A stretch of 64,000 nt of DNA from Moorella sp. Hama-1 (GTDB lineage Bacteria; Bacillota; DSM-521; Neomoorellales; Neomoorellaceae): positions 1,422,501-1,486,500 of the forward strand of contig NZ_AP024620.1 of the NCBI RefSeq assembly GCF_023734095.1, read 5' to 3'. Shown here in pieces: positions 1 through 8,980 of the stretch; within the stretch, counting starts at the first letter, position 1, and each line of letters begins with the position of its first letter. The notes under the pieces are model-generated. The model was not told where the DNA came from and made no database searches. It saw only the letters and a program-made list of their open reading frames with translations. The translations under genes and the position numbers were made by a program.

Positions 1-812
1 ACCGCGGGCAGGCCATTGTTATTTGCCCGTAATGACAGTCGAGAGAAGGGGCTGGGGGAATTGTCAGATGGCAGGCCGCCACCAGCTGATGGTATGGCCA
101 GGGCTGCCAGGCTGGGGCGGACATCCCTACCTTGCAATACCTGGCTGTAGTCCTCATGGCCAATCAATCGCCCCTCTCCATCGACCAGGAAGAGATAGCC
201 CCCTGGCCCTACCGGGATGGCCGTCAGGCGGTCGATGATATTACGCAGGCTGACCAGGGCGATAAGGCCCCCGCCCGGGTGACCATCGGGCTCGGGTAGT
301 AAAGGAACGGCCAGTTGAAAAACGGGTTCTTTATCCGGGGTAAAATATACCGACCCCTGATAGGTCTGCCCCTGGTTCAGGCTGTGCAGGGCGGCAGCAT
401 ACAAATCCGGTTGGAATTGTTGGGGTGGGAGGACCTCGCGGCCGGAAACCTGGGCCAGGAGGTGGCCAGCGCTATCGACGACCAGGAGTTCCCGGACATC
501 AGGCATCTTGCTCCTGGCGGCGTCCAACAACCAGGCCCGTTCCCTGGCGGGCATGGCGGCCAGGCCACTACCAGAGGTAACGGCCAGGACCTTTAAGGAG
601 TGCTGGAGTTCATTTAAAAGGGAGGTCAGGTTGTCGGCTACCTGGGAAATACCCAGGGCGTGGTGATAGCTGATGCTGGTCTCCAGGTTCTGCCGGGCGA
701 TGCGCAGGTTATAAAACCCCAGCAGGGCCAGGGGGAGGATGGACATTAAAACCCCAAAGCAAAGGAGACGAAACTTGATCCGCCGCCACCAACGGGGCCG
801 TAAGGGCTTCAC
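1..812 (-). CDS. Membrane sensor protein, N-terminal part (cut by window edge)
   Basis: The minus strand is open from a GTG at 812 to the window edge (about 270 codons), so the C-terminus lies outside. A basic N-terminus is followed by one hydrophobic segment (about residues 14-34, LLCFGVLMSILPLALLGFY), then a long extracytoplasmic region with Cache-like features (LLVVDSAGHLLAQVSG, GGYLFLVDGEGRLIGHED). This is the usual input half of a histidine kinase, GGDEF protein or chemoreceptor; the output domain is not visible. The GTG overlaps the stop of the ABC_sub_bind gene by four bases (GTGA), so the two are probably co-translated and the binding protein may present ligand to the sensor (inference). 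Confidence 0.72.
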   Translation of the reverse strand, partial: MKPLRPRWWRRIKFRLLCFGVLMSILPLALLGFYNLRIARQNLETSISYHHALGISQVADNLTSLLNELQHSLKVLAVTSGSGLAAMPARERAWLLDAARSKMPDVRELLVVDSAGHLLAQVSGREVLPPQQFQPDLYAAALHSLNQGQTYQGSVYFTPDKEPVFQLAVPLLPEPDGHPGGGLIALVSLRNIIDRLTAIPVGPGGYLFLVDGEGRLIGHEDYSQVLQGRDVRPSLAALAIPSAGGGLPSDNSPSPFSRLSLRANNNGLPA

Positions 813-1825
813 TCTCCCACCCCTGTTCCCGGGGTTCTAATTATTCTCGTAGCGCAGGCCAGACCGGCGGGGTTCAGCTCTAACCCCAGTCGGGCCGCCG
901 TATTCTGATTGACAATAAACTGCACGTTGGCCGGGGACTCTACCGGAATGGTGGCCGGATTCTGGCCCCGCAGGACCTTGGCCACCAGGCGGCTGGCCTG
1001 GTGGCCCTGTTCCCGGTAAGGCATGCCATAGGAAGCCAGCAATCCCTTCAGGGTCTGGTTCTCACTGACACCCATGACGGGTAAATGTCGCTCTATAGCG
1101 ACGGGATTAATGGCCCCGGTCATGGATTCCAGTAACAGGCTGCAGAGGAGCATGACACCATCCGTCCGGTCCGGTGTCAGGGAACGTAGGGTAGCGACTA
1201 CTTCTTTTTTATCCCGGACCGGGTAAAAATCGACCTGCAGGCCCAGACGGCGGCTTACCTCTTGCACGTAGTCCACTGTGGGCCGGGCCGGGGTCACCCG
1301 GGGATCATAGAGGACGGCCACCCGGTGCAGGCCGGGCAGTAAGCGCTGGAAATACTCCAGGCGTTTGCCGGAGAGCTGGACATAGTAATTATCGACACCG
1401 GTAAAGTTATTGCCGCTGGCGAGATGGCTTTCAATCAGGCCCAGTTCTACCGGGCAACCGACACCAACGAACACTACCGGTATGGGGTGTTCCCTGGTTG
1501 CCTCCCGGGCTGCCAGGGCCTCAGCCTCACCAGTAACGACCAGGACATCAGGCTGCTGCTGGACCAGATCCCGGGCCAGCCGGGGCAGATCCTCCGAATG
1601 GCCGCCGGCGTTACGGGTGATAAAGCTAATATTTTTACCCTCGGCAAAGTTATAGCGGGCCAGGCCCTCCTTCAGGCCGGTCACTTTATCGTTTTTCAGG
1701 TCCGAGGCCATCAGGACGGCTACCTGCTGGGGCCGGGAGGAGCCAGCTATACCCGGTAGCAGGAATAAAGCTGTTGCCAGCAGGCTCCCCACGATCATGG
1801 CCATCAGGATAATCCGCGCTTTCAC
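809..1825 (-). CDS. ABC_sub_bind (TrpX-like) substrate-binding protein
   Basis: A 338-residue exported protein: one N-terminal hydrophobic signal or anchor segment (about residues 5-25), then a periplasmic-binding fold of the ABC_sub_bind/TrpX type (VAVLMASDLKNDKVTGLKEG, VVFVGVGCPVELGLI, VAVLYDP). Members bind small solutes for ABC importers or pass the signal to a sensor. No permease or ATPase gene is next to it. It instead overlaps a Cache-type sensor gene, which favours a sensing role (inference). Start is GTG at 1825, preceded by a G-rich Shine-Dalgarno sequence about eight bases upstream. There is no lipobox cysteine, so it is probably membrane-anchored or freely secreted. Confidence 0.8.
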   Translation of the reverse strand: MKARIILMAMIVGSLLATALFLLPGIAGSSRPQQVAVLMASDLKNDKVTGLKEGLARYNFAEGKNISFITRNAGGHSEDLPRLARDLVQQQPDVLVVTGEAEALAAREATREHPIPVVFVGVGCPVELGLIESHLASGNNFTGVDNYYVQLSGKRLEYFQRLLPGLHRVAVLYDPRVTPARPTVDYVQEVSRRLGLQVDFYPVRDKKEVVATLRSLTPDRTDGVMLLCSLLLESMTGAINPVAIERHLPVMGVSENQTLKGLLASYGMPYREQGHQASRLVAKVLRGQNPATIPVESPANVQFIVNQNTAARLGLELNPAGLACATRIIRTPGTGVGE

Positions 1826-1924
1826 TCGATATGCCCCCCTAAAACTCCCGGCGTTTCTACTTTTTATTTCGCCAGGATAACTTTATCTCCTGCTTAAATA
1901 GTTTTGACTTCAAAGTACTAAAAC

Positions 1925-1956
1925 AAAAAAGCCGGCCTGCTAAAGACAGGACCGGC
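1925..1956 (-). terminator. Rho-independent terminator of the first importer/aldolase operon
   Basis: Read on the minus strand, GCCGGTCCTG (1956-1947) pairs with CAGGCCGGC (1939-1931) with one bulge, followed by six T (1930-1925). It lies just past the FGGY remnant and ends the transcript that starts at the GntR or BMP gene. Confidence 0.8.
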
Positions 1957-1980
1957 AAACAATAAAACTCTCTATATAAA

Positions 1981-2141
1981 TTAACCATCATGTTTTTTAT
2001 ATAAAGGCTCTAAACTCTCGCTGAGTTCCTGGTAAAAACTAAAGGCCCAACGATAAACGGCAGCCGCCTGGGGCCGGGATGGTGTTGCCGGACTGCTTTC
2101 AGGTCCAGGGTACCAATATCGATCCCCAGAAGATAGGACAA
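1981..2141 (-). pseudogene. FGGY carbohydrate kinase reduced to its two ends (internal deletion)
   Basis: From a TTG at 2141 the minus strand encodes LSYLLGIDIGTLDLKAV, the phosphate-binding start of FGGY kinases (compare FLLGIDTGTSGSKGV in the intact kinase at 34737). In another frame, ending at the TAA at 1981, it encodes YRWAFSFYQELSESLEPLY, matching the family's C-terminal end (YNRYFTLYRELNTMIKPAF in the intact copy). About 430 central codons are missing, and the two ends are out of frame. The position directly after the aldolase and dehydrogenase mirrors the intact aldolase-dehydrogenase-kinase order at 32793-36224, so this is a dead kinase of a once-complete cassette. Confidence 0.78.
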
Positions 2142-2159
2142 GTTAATCGCCTGCCCTGC

Positions 2160-3191
2160 TTAATTGGTAAAGGTTAGGACTACCCGGAAGGTTTCCGGGC
2201 GAATTGCTTCTTTAAAGGCGGCATCTATTTCTTTGAAAGGGAAACAGGCACTAATGAGATCCCTGACGTCAACAATTCCGGCGGATAAAAGGGCCGTCGC
2301 CTGGCGGAAGCTCTCTTTATCATGGCGGATAGAACCAGTCAGGGTATATTCATCGTAGTGGAGATCATTGGGATTGAGATCCAGCGGTACCGCCGGATGG
2401 ATAGAACCGTAGACCACCAGGGTACCGCCTTTAACCAGGAGCTTTGTACCTTCGGCCAGGGCCGGGGTCCCGCCGGCTGTAAAGAAGACTGCTTCCGCAC
2501 CCCGGCCGGAGGTTAGTTCTTTTACCCGCCCGGGGAGATCCTCCTGGCGCGGGTCAATGGCGGCTATAGCGCCGAGGTGTAAAGCCTTTTCCCTCCGGGC
2601 GGCATCAGGCTCGCTGATGATTACCCGGGCCCCCCGTAGCCGGGCCAATTTTAAATGCAACAGCCCCATTACGCCGGCTCCCAGGATGACTGCCGTATCC
2701 CCAAAACGCAGGTTACCCCGGTTGATGCTTTTAGTTACACAAGCCAGGGGTTCAGCGAAGGTAGCATGAACCGGATCCACAGTATCATCTAAAGGGTAAA
2801 CCTCATAACCCCTGGCTATAATATACTCGGCGAACCCGGCTGGACCCCAGTACTCCCCCGGCGTTGATTTTTCGCCGGCATTGGCACACAGGTGATCTAA
2901 ACCCCGCCGGCAATAGTAGCATTCACCGCAACGGGTCAGGCTGGCTACAGCGACCTTTTGACCGGGATAGAGTTTTTCGGCCACCTGCCCCCCCACGGAT
3001 ACTACCTCGCCGGCGATTTCGTGCCCTCCCAGGAAGGGATAACTACCTTCAATACCCCGGTAGAATCGTTGTTCCCAGGTGCAGATACCACAGGCCTTAA
3101 CTTTGACCAGGACTTCGTTGGGGCCGGGATCCCTGACTGGTACTTCCTGTAATTCAATGGCCCCGGGGGCAACCATTACTGCACGTATCAT
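2160..3191 (-). CDS. Zinc-dependent medium-chain alcohol/polyol dehydrogenase (CTWE type)
   Basis: About 343 residues of the MDR superfamily: GroES-like catalytic domain, then a Rossmann domain with AVILGAGVMGLLHLKLA for NAD(P). Catalytic-zinc features are the first Cys of CGICTWEQ and GGHE; the structural-zinc lobe is CGECYYCRRGLDHLC. The usual CG(I/L)CG(S/T)D motif reads CGICTWE, shared with the dehydrogenases at 29414 and 33678, so they form a subfamily. I chose ATG 3191 rather than 3236, because it lies 13 bases after the aldolase stop with GGGAGAGGG before it; the longer form would overlap the aldolase gene. Likely oxidises a polyol or hydroxyl group of the cassette's substrate; substrate unknown. 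Confidence 0.87.
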   Translation of the reverse strand: MIRAVMVAPGAIELQEVPVRDPGPNEVLVKVKACGICTWEQRFYRGIEGSYPFLGGHEIAGEVVSVGGQVAEKLYPGQKVAVASLTRCGECYYCRRGLDHLCANAGEKSTPGEYWGPAGFAEYIIARGYEVYPLDDTVDPVHATFAEPLACVTKSINRGNLRFGDTAVILGAGVMGLLHLKLARLRGARVIISEPDAARREKALHLGAIAAIDPRQEDLPGRVKELTSGRGAEAVFFTAGGTPALAEGTKLLVKGGTLVVYGSIHPAVPLDLNPNDLHYDEYTLTGSIRHDKESFRQATALLSAGIVDVRDLISACFPFKEIDAAFKEAIRPETFRVVLTFTN

Positions 3192-3204
3192 TTTACCCTC
3201 TCCC

Positions 3205-3984
3205 TTAGCTGTAGATAATAGCCAGAGCGTCTTCAACAGAGGTGTTCCTGTGAATCATGGCTGCCAGGGCGGCGGCCATTTTTTCCGGGCGAGGATGGCC
3301 CCAAACGTTACGGCCAATGGCTACGCCGGCGGCACCCGCCTCCAGGGCTTCCCTGATTGCGGTCAGAAATGCCCGTTCGTCACTGGTTTTGGCTCCTCCC
3401 AGGACGACAACCGGTACAAAGCTGGTCTCCGTCACCGCCTGAAAACCCGGCTGATAAATAGTCTTGATGATATCAACCCCCAGCTCGCTGGCAATCCGGG
3501 CCCCTAACTGGATGTTGGCCAGGGTGCGTATACACGGGTCGCTATCAAAACCCCCGGGGGAGATCTCCCCAATCAGGGGTAACCCCCAGGCATCAGCCTG
3601 GCGGGCAATAGCCGCCAGTTGCGGGAGGGTGGTTTCCTCGACGCCGGCACCAGGACCGGCATTGACAATTACAGCATCAGCATCCAGGCGGAGAGCCTCT
3701 TCTACCCCGTAAATCAAACGACTGGAGTGACCCTGGCCCAGTATTGTCGGCGCCAGATCCAGGCGGAGGATAAGTCCCAATCCTGCCAGAACCCGGGAGA
3801 ATTGCCGGGCGACACCGTAATTAACGATAACAGCGTCGGCGCCGCCGGCAGCTATGCGGGCAATGGTTTCCCCGGGGTTCTCCAGTCCTGGCGGGGCACC
3901 GGCATTGGTGCCGTGATCCATGGCGACGATAAACACCCGGCCATCGGGTTGAAATAAGTGTTGCAAACGACGTGTTTTATCCAT
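3205..3984 (-). CDS. DhnA/DeoC-type class I aldolase
   Basis: A 259-residue TIM-barrel aldolase of the DhnA/LsrF/LacD-like group (FIVAMDHGTN at the N-terminus, GLPLIGEISPGG, DIIKTIYQPGF with the likely Schiff-base lysine, VVVLGGAKTSDER, GVAIGRNVWGH phosphate-binding end). Such enzymes make or cleave phosphorylated ketoses and related sugars. It has a close paralogue at 32793. It lies between the ABC permease gene (24 bases downstream of it) and the dehydrogenase, so it probably cleaves a phosphorylated form of what the importer brings in (inference). The GGAGG ribosome site before ATG 3984 is good. Confidence 0.87.
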   Translation of the reverse strand: MDKTRRLQHLFQPDGRVFIVAMDHGTNAGAPPGLENPGETIARIAAGGADAVIVNYGVARQFSRVLAGLGLILRLDLAPTILGQGHSSRLIYGVEEALRLDADAVIVNAGPGAGVEETTLPQLAAIARQADAWGLPLIGEISPGGFDSDPCIRTLANIQLGARIASELGVDIIKTIYQPGFQAVTETSFVPVVVLGGAKTSDERAFLTAIREALEAGAAGVAIGRNVWGHPRPEKMAAALAAMIHRNTSVEDALAIIYS

Positions 3985-4008
3985 GATGCTCCTCCTGTTA
4001 GTAATTGA

Positions 4009-4950
4009 TTAACGTTCATCCCGCACATAAGGAATACCCTGGGCACGGGGAACGAAGGAAGGACCTGCCAGGAAGATCAAGGCAGCCAGGGTTACAACAT
4101 ACGGTAACATCAGGAATATGTGGTGGGGTATGGGTATACCCATGGCCTGCATGCGTAATTGGAAGGCATCAGTAATACCAAAGAGCAGGGTGGCGATAAA
4201 AGCCCCTATCGGGTTGTAGCGCCCGAAGATTACTGCTGCAAAGGCGATAAAACCGCGGCCGGCCGTCATATTATCCAGGAAATAACGCAGGCCACCTACC
4301 GTCAGGCTGGCGCCGCCAAGGGAGGCCAGGATGCCACTGATGACAATACAGACATAACGGATCAGGTAGACATTAATCCCCACGGTGTCGGCGGCCCGGG
4401 GATGCTCGCCTACAGCCCGGATTTTGAGGCCCCAGGTGGTGCGATATAAAATAACATAAGTGATAGGGACCATCAGAAGGGCTATATAGGTCAGGAGCGT
4501 ATGATCAAAAAGCAAAGGGCCAAGGATGGGGGCTTTACCCAGAAAGGGTATACTCAATTGCGGTAAACCGGGGGATTCGGGTTGTTTGGTAACTACGCCA
4601 AAAATCGTCCGGTAAAGGGTGCTGGTAATTCCCAGGGCCAGGATATTCTCGCCTACGGCGGTAATGACCTGGTCGCAACGCAGGGTAACGGTAAAAAAGG
4701 CGTGTAATAACCCCATGATGAGGCCCAGGATAATGGCTGCCAGCAGCCCGGTATAGGCATTGCCGGAGTAATAAGCGAGGATAAAGGAGCCAAAGGCGCC
4801 GATAAGCATCATACTCTCCAGGCCGATATTTAAAACACCGGTGCGTTCGGCATAGATATCGCCTATAGCGGCCAGCAAAAGAGGGGTCGTCATTCGCAGA
4901 CTGGCGATGAGAAAATCCAGGGTGCTAATTGCGGCCAGGATGGCTGCCAT
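4009..4950 (-). CDS. BMP-family ABC importer, inner-membrane permease (second)
   Basis: A 313-residue multi-helix membrane protein of the BPD_transp_2 family (NupQ/YufQ side). It shows LLAAIGDIYAERTGVLNIGL near the N-terminus, the conserved ERTGVLNIGLEGMM-like start of these permeases, and the coupling region IRAVGEHPRAADTVGI. It overlaps the first permease gene by 26 bases. Together with 4925, 6025 and 7618 it forms a complete nucleoside/sugar-type importer; its counterpart in the second cassette is 25394. Confidence 0.88.
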   Translation of the reverse strand: MAAILAAISTLDFLIASLRMTTPLLLAAIGDIYAERTGVLNIGLESMMLIGAFGSFILAYYSGNAYTGLLAAIILGLIMGLLHAFFTVTLRCDQVITAVGENILALGITSTLYRTIFGVVTKQPESPGLPQLSIPFLGKAPILGPLLFDHTLLTYIALLMVPITYVILYRTTWGLKIRAVGEHPRAADTVGINVYLIRYVCIVISGILASLGGASLTVGGLRYFLDNMTAGRGFIAFAAVIFGRYNPIGAFIATLLFGITDAFQLRMQAMGIPIPHHIFLMLPYVVTLAALIFLAGPSFVPRAQGIPYVRDER

Positions 4951-6028
4951 TGGCTCTCACTCCTTTAAACCAGGCCTGTAGATAGACCTTACGGGCGGCG
5001 GTGGCACCAATAATACTCATGACCGCCAGGGCCTGGATAATATATACGATAGACACCGGGACCCCAACGGAGATCTGCATGGAGTTAGCTCCATTACGGA
5101 GGGCTCCGAAAAAGAGGGCTGCTAGAAGGGTGCCGAAGGGATGCAACCCGCCTAGAAGAGCTACGGCAATGGCATCATAGCCATAGCCGACCAGAAAGTT
5201 TTCCAGCAAGCGGTGCTGAACACCTAAAATTTCCGAGCTCCCGGCGAAGGAAGCCAGGGCACCACTGGCGGTCATGGTCAAGATCATTACTAGATTGACC
5301 TTTATGCCCCCGTAGCGAGCAGCTTCCCGGTTGGTACCTACACTTCTGATTTCATAACCCCAGGTGGTGTGCCAGAGGATGTAATAAATCAGGAGAGCAA
5401 AGATAAAAACCAGGATTAAACCGGCGTGCAGGAAAGTCCCGGGTATAATTACCGGCAACCAGGCGCTTCGCGCCACCAGGGCGCTCTGGGGAGCGGTTTG
5501 ACCTGCTTCCATAAGAAAATTATTTACCGCCAGGCCTACCAGGTAAATACCAACGTAATTCATCAGGATGGTAATCAGGATTTCATTGAAATCACGGGTA
5601 GCCTTTAAATACCCGGGAATAAAGGCGAAAAGGGCGCCGGCCGCCATGCCAGCCAGCAAGGCCAGGGGCAGGTGAATAAAGGCCGGTAGGCCCGGCATAC
5701 TTACTCCCACCCAGGTAGAGGCCAGAGCAGCAACATAAAGTTGTCCCTCAGCACCAATATTAAAGACACCGCCGCGGTAAGCCAGGGTCACTGCCAGTCC
5801 AGTAAAGGCTAAAGGAATAAAGCGTAAGAGGGTAAAGGTGAAACTATCGAGGTCGCCGAAGGCGCCCAGGAATAACTCCTGGTAGGCCTGGACCGGGTCC
5901 TTCCCCTGTTGCCAAATAAAAAGGGCTGCAATAGCAAAACCAAAGATTATGCCCAGGACAGGAGTAATTATTGCTCCCGATCCCTCCCGCGCAAGTGCTT
6001 TAAGCCAGGTTGAGGATTTCGTTGTCAT
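4925..6028 (-). CDS. BMP-family ABC importer, inner-membrane permease (first)
   Basis: A 367-residue BPD_transp_2 permease (NupP/YufP side) with about eight to ten hydrophobic segments. Family marks are YRGGVFNIGAEGQLYVAALA near residue 85 and the coupling stretch IRSVGTNREAARYGGI. Start ATG 6028 overlaps the ATPase stop by four bases (ATGA), as expected in a translationally coupled importer operon. Its paralogue is at 24339. Homologous importers carry purine nucleosides (for example NupNOPQ of Bacillus), but the substrate here cannot be read from the sequence. Confidence 0.88.
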   Translation of the reverse strand: MTTKSSTWLKALAREGSGAIITPVLGIIFGFAIAALFIWQQGKDPVQAYQELFLGAFGDLDSFTFTLLRFIPLAFTGLAVTLAYRGGVFNIGAEGQLYVAALASTWVGVSMPGLPAFIHLPLALLAGMAAGALFAFIPGYLKATRDFNEILITILMNYVGIYLVGLAVNNFLMEAGQTAPQSALVARSAWLPVIIPGTFLHAGLILVFIFALLIYYILWHTTWGYEIRSVGTNREAARYGGIKVNLVMILTMTASGALASFAGSSEILGVQHRLLENFLVGYGYDAIAVALLGGLHPFGTLLAALFFGALRNGANSMQISVGVPVSIVYIIQALAVMSIIGATAARKVYLQAWFKGVRANGSHPGRN

Positions 6029-7557
6029 TCTTGCACCTCTTTATTAGCCAGAGGCTGTGAGCCGGCCATTAATAGACCTAGGGTTTCCAGATCAGCCTGG
6101 CTGGCCTCCAGCAGGCCGACTATCTGTCCCTCAAAAAAAACAGCGATACGGTCGCTTAATTTCATAATTTCTTCCAGTTCGGTAGAAATATAAAGAATAG
6201 CCGCGCCCCGGTTTCTTTGAGCTAAAATTTGCCGCTGGACAAATTCAGTGGCCCCGATGTCCAATCCCCGGGTTGGCTGCACGGCGATAAGAAGGTCAGG
6301 CTGGCGATCAAGTTCCCGGGCGAGAATCAGTTTTTGTTGATTCCCTCCGGAAAGGAGGCGGGTTTTGCTGGAGCTTCCCGAAGTGCGGATGTCGTATTGC
6401 TCAATTAATTGCCGGGTGTGTTTTTTGATGGCTTCATGGTTGACCCTCAAGCCCCTGGCAAAGGGCGGGCGGTAGTATACCCCCATCATAGCGTTCTCTT
6501 CCAGGGTGAAATCCAGAATCAGGCCGATACGCTGGCGATCCTCCGGTATATGGGCCAGGTTAAGGTTATATAAATCCCGGGGCGGGTAATTGGTAATATC
6601 CCGGCCCTTCAGGCGAATCCGTCCGGCCGTAAGCCGGCGTAGACCGGTGAGGACCTCCGCCAACTCGGTCTGGCCGTTGCCGGCAACACCGGCAATACCC
6701 AGGATTTCACCACGGTGGATGGTAAAAGAAACACCTCGCAGGGCGGGAAGATTGCGGTTGTTCAAAGCCTGCAGGTTTTCGACTTCTAAAATTACTTCCC
6801 CGGGTGACCTGGTTTCCCTGTTTGTCTCAAAAGATAAATCACGCCCCACCATTAAATGGGCCAGGGTCTGCTTATCAGTCTTTGCTGTTGGCAGGGTGGC
6901 AACAACCTTGCCGTCGCGTAACACGGTAACCCGGTCGGCGATAGCCATGACCTCATCCAGTTTATGGGTAATGATTATTACCGCCTGCCCGGCGGTAGTT
7001 AACTGCCGGAGAACTCGAAAAAGCTCCTTAACTTCCTGGGGAGTAAGTACAGCAGTAGGTTCATCAAGGATGAGCAACCGGGCCTTACGGTAAAGGGCTT
7101 TTAGTATTTCCACCCGTTGTTGAACCCCTACCGGGAGTTGCCAGATCTGCGCCTCCAGGTCCACCTGAAGACCATAAGTCTGCATTAACTCCTTTATTTC
7201 CTTCGCCACCTGTTGTTTATCCAGAAATGGTTCCCGCTGCGAGGGTAACCCCAATATGATATTCTCCAGCACCGTCATATTGTGGATCAACATAAAGTGT
7301 TGATGGACCATGCCTATACCGGTGTTAATGGCATCACGGATAGACCGGATTTTGATCTCTTTCCCCTGCCAGGAAATCTGACCGGCATCGGGGGTGTAAA
7401 GCCCATAGACGCAATTCATTAAGGTAGTCTTACCGGCACCGTTTTCGCCCAGCAAGGCATGGATTTCCCCGGGGAGGATATCCAGGGAGACATGATCATT
7501 GGCTTTGATGCCGGTAAAATATTTGCATATCCCTTTTAATTCCAGTAGCGCGGTCAT
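6025..7557 (-). CDS. BMP-family ABC importer, double ATPase
   Basis: About 510 residues with two ABC domains, like RbsA/NupO. The first has a good Walker A ([12 protein letters not shown]) and Walker B ([13 protein letters not shown]). The second has a degenerate Walker A ([12 protein letters not shown]) but a complete signature ([12 protein letters not shown]), the usual asymmetry in this family. I chose ATG 7557, preceded by GGAGG seven bases upstream, rather than the longer 7608 start. It powers the two permeases downstream. Confidence 0.9.
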   Translation of the reverse strand: MTALLELKGICKYFTGIKANDHVSLDILPGEIHALLGENGAGKTTLMNCVYGLYTPDAGQISWQGKEIKIRSIRDAINTGIGMVHQHFMLIHNMTVLENIILGLPSQREPFLDKQQVAKEIKELMQTYGLQVDLEAQIWQLPVGVQQRVEILKALYRKARLLILDEPTAVLTPQEVKELFRVLRQLTTAGQAVIIITHKLDEVMAIADRVTVLRDGKVVATLPTAKTDKQTLAHLMVGRDLSFETNRETRSPGEVILEVENLQALNNRNLPALRGVSFTIHRGEILGIAGVAGNGQTELAEVLTGLRRLTAGRIRLKGRDITNYPPRDLYNLNLAHIPEDRQRIGLILDFTLEENAMMGVYYRPPFARGLRVNHEAIKKHTRQLIEQYDIRTSGSSSKTRLLSGGNQQKLILARELDRQPDLLIAVQPTRGLDIGATEFVQRQILAQRNRGAAILYISTELEEIMKLSDRIAVFFEGQIVGLLEASQADLETLGLLMAGSQPLANKEVQE

Positions 7558-7617
7558 TTTTAAGCCTCCGCGGGAATGTTGGGCAGGCGGAAACCCGCCC
7601 GCCCTCACTCTGTCTTT

Positions 7618-8655
7618 TTATAGGCTCCCTTTGACCTGGATCTTGCCATCAACAATATCCGTGCTGGCTTTAGCTACTTCATCCTGTACTTCTTTGGGAA
7701 CCTTATTGCCGTATTTACCAATATACTGGACTCCTTCTTTCAAGCCAAACTGATCAACCTGGCCTTTAAACCGCCCCTCTTTGAATTCCTTGACCCCGGC
7801 AAAAATTAAAGAGGATACTTTTTGGACGGCGCTGGTGAGGACATTATCCGGGGCCTGGTCGCGATAGTCGCCGGTCCACCCGATGACCATGACATTCTTT
7901 TCCTTGGCGGCCTGGATGGCACCGAGATTACCGGCATCACAGTTGGCAACTATGACATCAACACCGCTGGCAATCTGCGCCAGGGCAGCCTCTTTGGCTT
8001 TATTGATATCCTCCCAACTGCCGGTATAGGCAATGGTAACCGTAACATTGGGATTGAGCTTTTTGGCCACCGCTTCCAGGTTGTCGAATTCGATTTGCCC
8101 GGTGGGGTCCTTGGTAGCAGTAACTATACCGATTTTGTTGCTCTTCGTAGCGCGGGCGGCAACGATACCGACGAGATACCCCATCTCGCCATATTTAAAT
8201 TGTAATGAGGCGAGATTGGGTCCAGTTACATTGGTTCCCACCCCGGCGAATTTGACATTGGGGTATTCCTGGGCGACCTGCTTTAAGGCATCGGAAAACT
8301 CGAAACCGTGACCAATAACCACATCAAAACCCTTACGGGCATACTCCCGCATAATCTGGACCTGGTCATTCTTCTTAACGTTTTCGGTAAAGGCTACTTC
8401 GGCATCCAACTTCTTCTGAATCTCCATTAAGCCCTCATAAGCGCTGGTACTCCAGCCGCCGTCGCTGGCAGAACCGGGTAAAAGCATGGCAACTTTGAAT
8501 TTCTTGGCGCCTTGATTGGCGTCGCCGGTTTGTTGGGACTGGCCCTGGGAGGCTCCCTTGTTGTCGTCCCCTTTGCTGCCGCCACAGGCTGTTAGCCCGA
8601 TGGTCAGGCTAATGATGAGGGCCAGTGTCAGGATGGTTTTAATAGTTTTGATCAT
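7618..8655 (-). CDS. BMP-family substrate-binding lipoprotein
   Basis: About 345 residues. A hydrophobic signal ends in a lipobox (LTAC|GG), followed by a low-complexity linker and a Bmp/Med-type binding domain (VAMLLPGSASDGGWSTSAYE, VIGHGFEFSDAL, GYLVGIVAA). These lipoproteins capture nucleosides or similar solutes for the importer downstream. GGAGGT lies ten bases before ATG 8655; a TTG two codons upstream is an alternative start. It is paralogous to 23276, sharing TGSWEDI and NVTGPNLAS, so the two systems probably take related solutes. Confidence 0.9.
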   Translation of the reverse strand: MIKTIKTILTLALIISLTIGLTACGGSKGDDNKGASQGQSQQTGDANQGAKKFKVAMLLPGSASDGGWSTSAYEGLMEIQKKLDAEVAFTENVKKNDQVQIMREYARKGFDVVIGHGFEFSDALKQVAQEYPNVKFAGVGTNVTGPNLASLQFKYGEMGYLVGIVAARATKSNKIGIVTATKDPTGQIEFDNLEAVAKKLNPNVTVTIAYTGSWEDINKAKEAALAQIASGVDVIVANCDAGNLGAIQAAKEKNVMVIGWTGDYRDQAPDNVLTSAVQKVSSLIFAGVKEFKEGRFKGQVDQFGLKEGVQYIGKYGNKVPKEVQDEVAKASTDIVDGKIQVKGSL

Positions 8656-8765
8656 AGCCAATCGTACCTCCTTTTTTGATAGTGACATAACGATTCAAAA
8701 GCCGGCCTGCCCTTGTAATCTACCCTTTACCTCACCCCTTAATCAGATTTGCTCGCGCTAATTTT

Positions 8766-8798
8766 ATCTTCCGGAGTATTTGTTTTACTCCTGAAGAT
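8766..8798 (-). other. Strong hairpin in the leader of the BMP lipoprotein gene
   Basis: ATCTTCAGGAGTA (minus strand) pairs with TACTCCGGAAGAT across a seven-base AAACAAA loop: 13 pairs with one mismatch. No T-run follows, so it is not a classical terminator. It lies about 110 bases upstream of the lipoprotein start, in a 325-base gap after the GntR gene that holds nothing else I recognise apart from a short GGCGACTCGCC palindrome (8820-8830). It could be an mRNA stabiliser or part of a regulatory leader. Confidence 0.4.
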
Positions 8799-8980
8799 GG
8801 CCAGTAAAGAAGCTAATCGGGCGACTCGCCTGCCGACTTTTCCCTACCGACAAAAATCGTATTTACACCACTCAGCACCGCCGCGACCAGCAAGTCGGTA
8901 TTGCCTTTTTTTGTATGGGCTACCAACAAGCCCAATAACCTCCAAGGTTTTACATCACCCCCCATTTTCAAGATGGTCTT

